Source of the DNA: an uncultured Croceitalea sp.
GTDB lineage: Bacteria; Bacteroidota; Bacteroidia; Flavobacteriales; Flavobacteriaceae
Direction: 5' to 3'
Length of the DNA: 64,000 bases
NCBI GenBank assembly: GCA_947499565.1
Contig: CANMOV010000002.1
Coordinates: 434,001-498,000, forward strand
Part shown: positions 35,938 through 44,400 of the stretch, piece by piece
Position numbering within the stretch: position 1 is the first letter of the stretch
How the letters are laid out: the number at the start of each line of letters is the position of its first letter
Notes under the pieces: generated by a model
What the model was told of the DNA's origin: nothing
The model's database searches: none
Seen by the model: the letters and a program-made list of their open reading frames with translations, nothing else
Made by a program: the position numbers and the translations under genes

Positions 35938-37191
35938 CTAAAATAATACTATCCAGCAGTAATAAATTGAAAAAAATGCTAGAAATAGCATACCAATATA
36001 TGAAAGCAATTTAAGGCCTTTGTTAGGTTGAAAATCTGCTTTTATATCTTTTCCAGTTACAGTTTTTAAATTCATCCAACCAATTATAGGGGCCATAACG
36101 AATGAAACAAAAGTAGCGAGGGCAACTAAACTTGCCATGTTTGCTCCAAAAGCTGTAATAACAAACCAGTTTATTAATGCTAGGAAAATAACTACAAATG
36201 CAAATGAGGATTTTTTGGTGAATACCTTGTTAGACGGGTATAACTTATTAATTACATCTAGGCTAACTCTTGAAACCGCATCATGCGCAGTCATACAAGT
36301 ACTAAACATAGTAGCAAAGGCAGCAATTGCAATTAAAAAGTAAGCCCATTCACCAATATGAGAAGTGAAAAGATGAACTACCTGATCTGCAAAAGTTACT
36401 GCATTTCCACTAAGTTCTGTTCCAGTTCCATATAGTGTCATAGAGCCAATAACTAGAAATAAAATTGCAAGTAAAGCGGTAAGGATATACCCTAAATTAA
36501 ATTCATTAAGTGATTCTTTAAGACTAGGTTTAGTTTTCATGGATTTAAGTTTTTCCATGCTCCACATGCTCACCCAACCAGAGGCTTCAACAGCTGTGGG
36601 CATCCAGCCAACTAACCCGATTAAAAATAAGATTCCTACTTCATTAAAAATTTCTGGGCCTTTGAAATTAGATATTGGTGGTACCTGACCTTTGTTTATT
36701 ACTAAAAGCGTTGTAATAACTAATGCTATAAACAATATGGAGACAACTAATTTTAAAGAAATTTCAAGAAAACGATAGCGTCCAATAATTAAAACGGAAC
36801 TTATAAAAATAAAAAGGCCTAATGCAACTAGGCTTAAGTTAACAGACGAAATTTTAAAAAGGTTTACAAATAGCCCAGCAGTAACTACATACAATGCAGC
36901 CAAAATGGTAAATATACTTACCAAGGTTATCAATGCGTAGAGCCAAAGATATTTTCTACCCATATTTAAGTACCCTTCAATTAGGCTTTTCTGGGTAACA
37001 TTGGTATATCTAACACCAAATTCGAAAAAGGGATACTTTAAAACATTAGCAAGGACAATAGGAACAATCATTATCCAACCATATTGTGCACCGGCTTTAG
37101 TAGATAATACTAAATGAGAAGTACCTATGGCCATACTTGCAAATAAAAGACCTGGACCAAGGTTTTTTAGTAAGACTTTTAAAGAAGACAT
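35938..37191 (-). CDS. Nramp-superfamily transporter lacking the canonical metal-binding motif
   Basis: A 417-aa protein with about 11 membrane helices and clear Nramp landmarks: GPGLLFAS at the start of helix 1 and KAGAQYGW at its end, aligning without gaps to GPGxLxA...DPGNxxTDxxAGSQYG. The metal motif DPGN reads GTSH, so both metal-ligand residues (Asp, Asn) are changed. In helix 6 the usual MPHN reads MPTA. Canonical manganese/iron transport is therefore unlikely by the known mechanism. Relatives may move magnesium or another substrate. It is a single gene, convergent with the PorE-like gene. Confidence 0.82.
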   Translation of the reverse strand: MSSLKVLLKNLGPGLLFASMAIGTSHLVLSTKAGAQYGWIMIVPIVLANVLKYPFFEFGVRYTNVTQKSLIEGYLNMGRKYLWLYALITLVSIFTILAALYVVTAGLFVNLFKISSVNLSLVALGLFIFISSVLIIGRYRFLEISLKLVVSILFIALVITTLLVINKGQVPPISNFKGPEIFNEVGILFLIGLVGWMPTAVEASGWVSMWSMEKLKSMKTKPSLKESLNEFNLGYILTALLAILFLVIGSMTLYGTGTELSGNAVTFADQVVHLFTSHIGEWAYFLIAIAAFATMFSTCMTAHDAVSRVSLDVINKLYPSNKVFTKKSSFAFVVIFLALINWFVITAFGANMASLVALATFVSFVMAPIIGWMNLKTVTGKDIKADFQPNKGLKLLSYIGMLFLAFFSIYYCWIVLF

Positions 37192-37254
37192 AATTGTAAA
37201 ACCATCTATAAGTAACTAAAATAGCTTTTTTAAGGGATTAAAGAAATGTTATGT

Positions 37255-37262
37255 TAGTTTTG
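37255..37262 (+). promoter_or_regulatory. -7 box (TAGTTTTG) supporting the ATG at 37284
   Basis: TAGTTTTG matches TAnnTTTG. Transcription would start near 37266, downstream of an alternative in-frame ATG at 37251, so the ATG at 37284 is favoured. Confidence 0.45.
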
Positions 37263-37283
37263 ATTGTTAGAGAAACTTGTATT

Positions 37284-38291
37284 ATGAAAATAATTTTAAA
37301 AATAGTCAAGGTAGTATTGTTGTTAATTATCTTACTAACTATGGTCTATTTTTTAGGCCCTAAAGTAGAAGAGCCAGACTTAAATACGGATCTGCCCAAA
37401 GTAACATCTAACTTGGTCGAATTGGAAGCTGAGATTAATAATAGAGAACTTCAAATTAAGAATATTAGACCAGATAATGAAGCTAGAATTATTTGGGCGG
37501 ATACTATTCCTAAGAAAACGAAATACAGTATTGTTTATCTGCATGGCTGGTCTGCAAGCCAAGAAGAAGGTGATCCAATCCATTTAGAGACAGCAAAACG
37601 TTACGGCTGTAATTTATATCTACCCAGACTAGCAGGTCATGGCCTTGCAGAAACAGAACCTATGTTAAACTTAACTGCAGATGAAGTAATAAGCTCGGCC
37701 AAAGAAGCAATAGCAATAGGGAAACGATTGGGCGAAAAAGTTATTTTAATGGCTACTTCTACAGGCGGTACTTTAGCATTGCATTTAGCAGGAGGGGACA
37801 CTGATGTAGCTTCTTTAGTCATGTACTCTCCTAATATTGAAATTTATGACCCTAATGCAAAATTACTTGCTAGACAGTGGGGTTTGAAACTTGCGAAGTT
37901 TGTGAAAGATTCTGACTATCATGAGTTTGATACTGATATAGATTTAAAGAACCAATATTGGACTACTAAATATCGTTTAGAGGCACTAACACATTTGCAA
38001 GCAATGGTGGATTATACTATGGTGCCTGAAACTTTTGAGAGAATAACACAGCCTACGTTTCTAGGATATTATTATAAAAATGATACTATCCAAGATAATG
38101 TGGTTTCCGTTCCGGCTATGCTTAAAATGTTTGATGAGTTGGGAACTTCTAATAATTTAAAAAGGAAAATTGCATTTCCTAATGTTGGAGACCATGTGAT
38201 GACTTCCCATATTACTTCAAAAGATTTAGAATCTGTTAGAAGAGAAACTAATAAGTTTTTTGAGGAAATCTTACACATTGACCCTAAATAA
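37284..38291 (+). CDS. Alpha/beta hydrolase with N-terminal membrane anchor
   Basis: A 335-aa protein, starting at the ATG at 37284 because the -7 box lies between it and the upstream ATG. An N-terminal membrane helix (IVKVVLLLIILLTMVYFLGP) is followed by an alpha/beta-hydrolase fold: strand and oxyanion region SIVYLHGWSASQEE, nucleophile Ser159 in ATSTGG, acid in KNDTIQD, and His near the C-terminus in NVGDHVMTS. The anchor places the catalytic domain in the periplasm. Similarity is to monoglyceride-lipase/esterase types. The substrate is unknown. It diverges from the Nramp gene. Confidence 0.85.
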   Translation: MKIILKIVKVVLLLIILLTMVYFLGPKVEEPDLNTDLPKVTSNLVELEAEINNRELQIKNIRPDNEARIIWADTIPKKTKYSIVYLHGWSASQEEGDPIHLETAKRYGCNLYLPRLAGHGLAETEPMLNLTADEVISSAKEAIAIGKRLGEKVILMATSTGGTLALHLAGGDTDVASLVMYSPNIEIYDPNAKLLARQWGLKLAKFVKDSDYHEFDTDIDLKNQYWTTKYRLEALTHLQAMVDYTMVPETFERITQPTFLGYYYKNDTIQDNVVSVPAMLKMFDELGTSNNLKRKIAFPNVGDHVMTSHITSKDLESVRRETNKFFEEILHIDPK

Positions 38292-38435
38292 TCTAAACAG
38301 AGATAGTTGTGGATTTATTGAAAGTTTAAAAACCTCTGTTCACCGTATAATTCGCACATCAATCCTTTAAAATTTCTAAAAGGCTTATTTTTTTTGTAAT
38401 ATTCCAATCATGAAGAACCAATCAGACCATATTCT

Positions 38436-39449
38436 GTGAAACTAGCAAACTTCATTAAAAAGCTAGAAGAAGTAAATTCTCTCTCTAAGCATGAGCAATT
38501 AGTCCTTGGTATTATTGATGCTATTGATTCTAGTCATCTAGCTGTTGGTGACCAATTACCATCAATAAATACCATGGTTGATGAGGTTCGCTTTGCAAGA
38601 AAGACAATTGTAAAAGCATATGAAGAGTTAAAGGATAGGGGACTAGTAGAATCAAAAAAAACTAAGGGATATTTTGTAGTAAGTAATAAAACAAAGGTAT
38701 TTCTTAAGATTGCTTTGATTATGTATTCATTTCAAAGGTTTCAGCAGGAATATTATAATGCGTTAAGAAGTGAACTTGGAGATAAGGTCCAAATAGATGT
38801 TTTCTTTCATCATAACAACGAGGAAGTGTTCCAAACGCTTTTTATGAATATTCGTGCGAAGTATGGCATGTATGTAGTAGCTCCGATAGAAAGTGAAAAT
38901 GTAAGAAACCTATTAAAAACTTTAAGCCCGGAGAAATTAATAATTGTAGACCGTTTTTTGAATGTAGGTAGTGAATATACCTATATTACTCAAGAATTTG
39001 AAAATAGTACTTACACTAACCTTACCAATCTTTTACCCAAAATAGAAAAGTACAAAGAATTGGTGTTGTTCTTTAGAAATGACTTAGATTACCCAAAGGG
39101 AATTCTAGCTTCTTACCTTAAATTTCTAAAAGCCTATAATGTTAAAGGTAGTGTAGTTGAAAGTTATAAGAGCAATACTTTAGAAAAGGATGTTTTATAC
39201 CTTTTTATTAGTGATGCGGATTTATGGCTACTACTCAAAGACTGTCGTAATATAGATTTAAGAGTGGGTAGGGATATTGGGGTTTTATCTTTTAATGACC
39301 ACGTAGTAAAAGAAATAGTTTTTGGTGGTATAACCACAATATCTACCAATTTTAATGAAATGGCAGCTTTAACAGCGAACAACCTAAAAAGGTTGAATTA
39401 TACTAAATCTGTAGTCCCTACTAATTTAATCGATAGGGAATCTCTTTAA
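38436..39449 (+). CDS. GntR-type winged-helix regulator with periplasmic-binding-protein-like ligand domain
   Basis: A 337-aa regulator. Residues 1-75 form a GntR winged helix (SSHLAVGDQLPSINTMVDEVRFARKTIVKAYEELKDRGLVESKKTKGYFV). Residues ~80-337 look like a LacI/periplasmic-binding ligand domain (FLKIALIMYSFQRFQQEYYNAL ... VGRDIGVLSFNDHVVKEIVFGGITTIS). The only fitting start is the GTG at 38436; a nearer ATG at 38410 is out of frame and stops after nine codons. It lies 154 nt before the SusC gene in the same direction and is the likely sugar-responsive regulator of that locus. Confidence 0.9.
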   Translation: MKLANFIKKLEEVNSLSKHEQLVLGIIDAIDSSHLAVGDQLPSINTMVDEVRFARKTIVKAYEELKDRGLVESKKTKGYFVVSNKTKVFLKIALIMYSFQRFQQEYYNALRSELGDKVQIDVFFHHNNEEVFQTLFMNIRAKYGMYVVAPIESENVRNLLKTLSPEKLIIVDRFLNVGSEYTYITQEFENSTYTNLTNLLPKIEKYKELVLFFRNDLDYPKGILASYLKFLKAYNVKGSVVESYKSNTLEKDVLYLFISDADLWLLLKDCRNIDLRVGRDIGVLSFNDHVVKEIVFGGITTISTNFNEMAALTANNLKRLNYTKSVVPTNLIDRESL

Positions 39450-39520
39450 AAGGCATATTTTTAATATGTTAAAATTATCGTTTGTTATTTTGAGATAATG
39501 TCAAATTATGATGCATAAAT

Positions 39521-39550
39521 TTTGATATTAACAAAACTTTTATATTTTTG
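39521..39550 (+). promoter_or_regulatory. Strong promoter for the SusC/SusD genes
   Basis: TTTG (39521-39524) and TATTTTTG (39543-39550) are separated by 18 bp and fit the Bacteroidota consensus. The SusC ATG follows 53 nt after the -7 box. Just after the predicted start lies the palindrome ATAGACTAT (39560-39568), a candidate operator for the GntR-type protein. Confidence 0.75.
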
Positions 39551-39603
39551 TATAATAGCATAGACTATCATAGCACAAGAAAACTAATCTAAACTCAATC
39601 TTT

Positions 39604-42600
39604 ATGAAAAAAAACCATCTTAAAAAACTTTTGGTTTTATTGGTCTTTATTTATGCAAATATGGCATTTGCACAACAGACTGTTACAGGTACTGTCTCTG
39701 CTTTTGACGGACCTCTCCCAGGAGTAAACATTATTGAAAAAGGAACTACAAACGGAGTAACTACTGATTTTGATGGAAATTTTACCATCACAGTTGGTGA
39801 TGACGCTATATTGGTTTTTAGTTACATTGGTTTTAAAACACAAGAATTAGCAGTTGCCGGCCAAACTTCATTAAACGTGTTGCTAGAAGAAGATTCAGCG
39901 TTGCTGGATGAAGTTGTTGTCGTTGGTTTTGGGTCACAAGCCAAAGTAGATGTAACAGGAGCAATTTCTCAAATTAAACAAGAAGAAATTAAACAGATTG
40001 TAAGTGCAGATCCTACTAATGCACTGCAAGGAAGATTAGCTGGTGTACAAGTGGAAAGTGGAGGTGGGCAGCCAGGTGCTCCTACCAACGTAATCGTAAG
40101 GGGTATCAGCTCATTAACAAACACCTTCCCGCTATATGTAGTGGATGGTGCTATCGTAGATGATATTACTTTTTTAAATCCTAAGGATATTATCGATATT
40201 CAAGTACTAAAAGACGCTACTTCTGCGGCTATTTATGGTACTAGAGCGGCAAATGGTGTTATTATTGTTTCTACCAATCGAGGGACTGCTAATTCTGCGC
40301 CAAAGGTGTCAGTAGATATACGTGGTGGAGCTAATACAGTTGCTAGAACATTAGACTTTTTGGATGGCCCAGAATTTGTTCAGTTCTTAAATCAGAGAAG
40401 TATTAATGAAGGACTTCCTGCTAACATTGCAGATAACGGAGTAAATACAGACTTTCAAGATTTATCATTAAATTCTGGAACTATACAAGATTTTGGTTTT
40501 AATATAACAGGAGGTGGAGAAGGTTCATCTTATTATTTTTCTTCTAATTATTATGATGAAGAAGGTATTGTTACAAGTGCAGATTTTCAGCGTATTAATA
40601 TTCGTTTGAATAGCCGCTTTAATTTTGGAAAATGGAAGATTGAAGAATCTCTTTCCTACAACCAAAGAGACTTAAATCAGAATCCATTTTTTGGCAGCGG
40701 TACGTTTACTGCGCCGGTTGTTAGAGCTTCTGCACCAGAAAGACTAGGTGGGTTTGAGGCTATTGATTCTAACTTATTTGGTGGTTCTGGAGGAACTAAT
40801 AATTATGCATTAGCACAATTAGTAGATGACCAAACTACGCAGCGTAATGTTCTAGGTAACTTTAAAGTAGAGTACGAAGTGATTGATGGTCTTACACTTG
40901 GTTTAAATTATGGTGTAGATTATCGTAATACCTATGTTAATTTTAGACGACCTCGCTTTGATATGAGCCCAACGGACGCTCAGGTTAATTTAAATGCTCT
41001 AAATGATCTGACAGAAGTGCGTGGTGAAATTTTATCCACTAACATCGAGCCAACTATTAACTATAAAAATAGTTTTGGGAAGCATGATATAGATGTGCTA
41101 CTAGGGGGTGCTAGACAGCAGATAGATAACAATTCTATTGCAATACAAGCTGAAGGCCTGCCTTCGGATGACATTACCAATATAGCGGGCTTTACAGATG
41201 CTATTGTAAATTCTGGAGGGGGAAGATTTTTATCAAGAATTTTCTCAGTCTTTGGAAGGGTAAATTATAAATTCGATGATAAATACATTTTTAACGCCAT
41301 AGTCAGACGAGATGCTTCTTCGCGATTTTCTTCAGAAGGTGATTTTAACAGTATTGTCTTGCCTGCGTTCTCAGCAGGTTGGGTAATTAGTAATGAGGAT
41401 TTCTGGCCAGAAGATTCTGTTTTTAATTTATTGAAGTTGCGAGCAGGTTACGGTGAGTTAGCATCTCAGAATATTGGTGATTTCTTATTTCAGTCGGTGC
41501 TTAATCCAGCATCAAACGTGAGTTTTAATAATACGACAGCTGGTGGTTTTGCAATAACTTCTTTAGTAGACCCAAATATTTCTTTTGAAACTGCAGAATC
41601 TACAAGTTTTGGTTTAGATGCTGTTTTATTAGACAATACACTTTCCGTAGGCATGGACTACTATGTAAGAAATAACAATGATGTTCTTGCTGCTGTAGCT
41701 GTTCCTTCTACCACTGGATCCGCTACTCCGGTAACACAGAACGCTGCATCGATACGTAACTCTGGTTTTGAACTACAAGCTAATTACGATTATGATACAG
41801 GTGGAGATTTTAAGTTCAATGTAGGTTTAACCTTTGCTACCTTTAGTAATGAGTTAACAGCGTTGCCAAATCCTTTAGTTGGGCCTTCTATAGATGAAGA
41901 AGGAAACACGCCTAATAGATTTGAAGTTGGACAACCAATTGGTTTTTTCTTTGGATTCCAAAACGACGGACTCTATAGAAGTCAGGGCGATATAGATAAT
42001 GATCCTGCTTTAGCAAATGACCCAGAAAGAAGAGCCATATTACAGCCAGGTGATTTTAGAAGAGTGGATATTAATGGTGATGGCCAAATTAACAATGACG
42101 ATAGAACCAATTTAGGATCTCCAATACCTGACTTTACTTATGGTATCAATTTTAATGGAACTTATAAAAATTGGGATTTTGGCTTAAATTTTAATGGAGT
42201 TCAAGGAAACGAGATTTATAACGCCCAATTATTTACAGGAACATTTTTCTTAGACGGAAATAAATTTGGTTTCTTAAGAAATGCTTTTGGATCTCCAGGA
42301 GCAGATAACGCAACTACAAATATTCCAAGAGCTTCCCTGCCAAATGCAGCTGGTAACCAATTACCATCAGATTTCTTTGTAGAGGATGGCTCTTATTTAA
42401 GGTTAAGATCTATTGAGATAGGTTATGATTTAACACAGGTGATTGATTTACCATGGGTAAGCAGTGCTCGTGTCTTCTACAACATGCAAAATGTATTCAC
42501 AATTACAGGATATAGTGGCTATGACCCTGAAATTGGATCTACTCTAGTAGGTACAGGAGGTGGATTTTTTGGTTTCCCAAATAATACACCCCCAATTCTT

Positions 42601-42672
42601 GGTAGAGGTATTGATTTAGGCGCACAACCTAGACCAAGAACATTCATCTTAGGATTACAGGTATCGTTTTAA
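39604..42672 (+). CDS. SusC/RagA-type TonB-dependent outer-membrane transporter
   Basis: A 1022-aa oligosaccharide importer with all expected parts: signal peptide ending AFAQQ; a carboxypeptidase-regulatory N-terminal domain (VTGTVSAFDGPLPGVNIIEKGTTNGVTTDFDGNFTI); the TonB-box region LLDEVVVVGFGSQAKVDVTG; a plug domain with the SusC signature AIYGTRAANGVIIVST; and a long beta barrel ending in an aromatic LGLQVSF. It pairs with the SusD protein encoded 31 nt downstream. The locus context (alpha-galactosidase, sodium symporter) suggests an alpha-galactoside-containing glycan. That substrate is inference. Confidence 0.97.
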   Translation: MKKNHLKKLLVLLVFIYANMAFAQQTVTGTVSAFDGPLPGVNIIEKGTTNGVTTDFDGNFTITVGDDAILVFSYIGFKTQELAVAGQTSLNVLLEEDSALLDEVVVVGFGSQAKVDVTGAISQIKQEEIKQIVSADPTNALQGRLAGVQVESGGGQPGAPTNVIVRGISSLTNTFPLYVVDGAIVDDITFLNPKDIIDIQVLKDATSAAIYGTRAANGVIIVSTNRGTANSAPKVSVDIRGGANTVARTLDFLDGPEFVQFLNQRSINEGLPANIADNGVNTDFQDLSLNSGTIQDFGFNITGGGEGSSYYFSSNYYDEEGIVTSADFQRINIRLNSRFNFGKWKIEESLSYNQRDLNQNPFFGSGTFTAPVVRASAPERLGGFEAIDSNLFGGSGGTNNYALAQLVDDQTTQRNVLGNFKVEYEVIDGLTLGLNYGVDYRNTYVNFRRPRFDMSPTDAQVNLNALNDLTEVRGEILSTNIEPTINYKNSFGKHDIDVLLGGARQQIDNNSIAIQAEGLPSDDITNIAGFTDAIVNSGGGRFLSRIFSVFGRVNYKFDDKYIFNAIVRRDASSRFSSEGDFNSIVLPAFSAGWVISNEDFWPEDSVFNLLKLRAGYGELASQNIGDFLFQSVLNPASNVSFNNTTAGGFAITSLVDPNISFETAESTSFGLDAVLLDNTLSVGMDYYVRNNNDVLAAVAVPSTTGSATPVTQNAASIRNSGFELQANYDYDTGGDFKFNVGLTFATFSNELTALPNPLVGPSIDEEGNTPNRFEVGQPIGFFFGFQNDGLYRSQGDIDNDPALANDPERRAILQPGDFRRVDINGDGQINNDDRTNLGSPIPDFTYGINFNGTYKNWDFGLNFNGVQGNEIYNAQLFTGTFFLDGNKFGFLRNAFGSPGADNATTNIPRASLPNAAGNQLPSDFFVEDGSYLRLRSIEIGYDLTQVIDLPWVSSARVFYNMQNVFTITGYSGYDPEIGSTLVGTGGGFFGFPNNTPPILGRGIDLGAQPRPRTFILGLQVSF

Positions 42673-42703
42673 ATTGTTTATGAATAATTAGAAAATTGAC
42701 AAA

Positions 42704-44284
42704 ATGAAATTAAAAACAAATAAAATTATGATTGTTACGCTATTGGCAGCCATGTTGGTTCCGCTAAATAGTTGTAACGAGGATGAGCTTCAAATATCCA
42801 ATCCAAATACAGTATCACAATTGGCTTTCTTTAATAATGAAGCGGATTTCAGAGTTGCTGTAAATGGAATGATACACCCAATTACCGCAGTATTTTTCTG
42901 GGGTAGGGTCGTACATACGGGTCCGACTTTAAGATCAGATGCATTCAATGTAGTGCCTTTTGCAAATAATACAACCATGTCTACATTACAGGGTGTTCCA
43001 GGTGTTAGCCGATGGTCTGTTGATATGTTTCCGCAATTGTATCAAACTATATTTAGAGCAAATACTATTTTGGAAGAAGCAAATGATGAAAACTTACCCG
43101 CAGGTAACGGTAGGGATGAAGTGCTAGGACAGGCCTACTTTATGCGCGCTTTCGCAAATTGGTATTTAGCAGCTTTTTGGGGTAATGTTCCTTTAGTTTT
43201 AAGCACTCCTGAAAATCAAGATGAATTTTTTCCATCCGCTGCGACACAAACAGAAATTTTTAATTCAGTATTGTCGGATTTAGCGATGGCTGCAAGTATG
43301 CTTCCAGCTACATGGTCAGACAATGATTTAGGAAGACCAACATCTGGGGCAGCATTAGCGCTTAGAGGAAAGACTAATTTGTATATGGGTAATTTTGCAG
43401 AAGCTGCAACAGATTTAAGAGCTGTAGTGACCAGCGGAGTATATAGTTTACTTCCTGCCGAAGATTATGGGAATAATTTTAATGTAGTAGGTGAAAACAA
43501 TTCAGAATCTGTTTTTGAATTACAGTTTGCTGCGCAAGATAATTTTGTATGGGGGTCAGATATACCACTTACGGGGTCACAGAGTAACTATATTATCGAT
43601 TATGCACCTCCAACTTACAGCTTAGATAGAGGACACTATATTAATCCTCATATATTACAAACGTTTGAGGATAATGGAGATACCGTAAGAAGAAATGAAA
43701 CAATAGCGTTTGATTATCCAGGTGCTACCGGATACGGTGGAACTCCATTCTTGGAAGATTTTGCAGGAGACATTGAAGCTGCAGGAGTAGCAGGAGTAGA
43801 CGCTTTATTTACTCGTAAGTACGCAATGCTATTTGCAGGTACACGTGATCAAATTTCACCGTTTGGAGAAAATATTGGATTAAATTGGAGAATAATTAGA
43901 TATGCTGATGTCCTGTTAATGTTGGCTGAAGCAGAAAATGAAAACAATAACGGAAGTGAGGCAATTACTCTGATAAACCAAGTAAGACAAAGAGCAGGTA
44001 TTGCAGATTTAGCAGCCGGATTAACGCATGACCAGATTTTTGATGCCGTAGTTGAAGAACGTATTATGGAATTAACTGGTGAAGGCCACCGTTATTTGGA
44101 TTTAGTGCGTTGGGGACTAGCTGAAGAAGTATTAGGAGTAGGTTCCACTATAGCAGGTGGAAGGCATCCAAAATCTTTGGCAGGAGAAAGTGCGGTTTTT
44201 ACACCAGGGCGGGATGAATTAATTTGGATTCCAGTACCAGAATTGAACGCTAATCCAAATCTTAATCAAAACCCAGGTTACTAA
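42704..44284 (+). CDS. SusD/RagB-type surface glycan-binding lipoprotein
   Basis: A 526-aa lipoprotein (signal IMIVTLLAAMLVPLNSC, lipid on that Cys) with the SusD fold. It has an N-terminal TPR part (YFMRAFANWYLAAFWGNVPLVLSTP), ALALRGKTNLYMGNFAEAATDLRAVV, and C-terminal motifs WRIIRYADVLLMLAEAENE, AITLINQVRQRAGI and ERIMELTGEGHRYLDLVRWG. SusD proteins form the lid over their SusC transporter and bind incoming oligosaccharide. It is transcribed with SusC and followed by a terminator. Confidence 0.97.
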   Translation: MKLKTNKIMIVTLLAAMLVPLNSCNEDELQISNPNTVSQLAFFNNEADFRVAVNGMIHPITAVFFWGRVVHTGPTLRSDAFNVVPFANNTTMSTLQGVPGVSRWSVDMFPQLYQTIFRANTILEEANDENLPAGNGRDEVLGQAYFMRAFANWYLAAFWGNVPLVLSTPENQDEFFPSAATQTEIFNSVLSDLAMAASMLPATWSDNDLGRPTSGAALALRGKTNLYMGNFAEAATDLRAVVTSGVYSLLPAEDYGNNFNVVGENNSESVFELQFAAQDNFVWGSDIPLTGSQSNYIIDYAPPTYSLDRGHYINPHILQTFEDNGDTVRRNETIAFDYPGATGYGGTPFLEDFAGDIEAAGVAGVDALFTRKYAMLFAGTRDQISPFGENIGLNWRIIRYADVLLMLAEAENENNNGSEAITLINQVRQRAGIADLAAGLTHDQIFDAVVEERIMELTGEGHRYLDLVRWGLAEEVLGVGSTIAGGRHPKSLAGESAVFTPGRDELIWIPVPELNANPNLNQNPGY

Positions 44285-44345
44285 ACACAACCTTTTAATT
44301 ATAAGTTTTATAGTTTGATTTAGTTTAAGTTCAGTAGTTATTGAG

Positions 44346-44376
44346 AGCCAAGTGATGTATAATTGCTTGGCTTTTA
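44346..44376 (+). terminator. Terminator-like hairpin after SusD
   Basis: AGCCAAG (44346-44352) pairs with CTTGGCT (44366-44372) followed by TTTT. The T run is short, so termination may be partial, letting some transcription continue into the VCBS, hydrolase and symporter genes. Confidence 0.7.
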
Positions 44377-44400
44377 ATTTAAAAGAGCATTTTTGCTAAA

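Noticed and set aside
37251..37283. Alternative ATG at 37251 for the alpha/beta hydrolase
   Set aside because: The TAGTTTTG box at 37255-37262 lies downstream of this ATG, and the ATG at 37284 gives a normal N-terminal anchor.
38297..38341. AACAGAG / CTCTGTT inverted repeat after the hydrolase gene
   Set aside because: The loop is over 30 nt and no T run follows, so a terminator is not supported.
38410..38439. Nine-codon ORF starting at ATG 38410 before the GntR-type gene
   Set aside because: It is very short, has no associated structure and is most likely chance.
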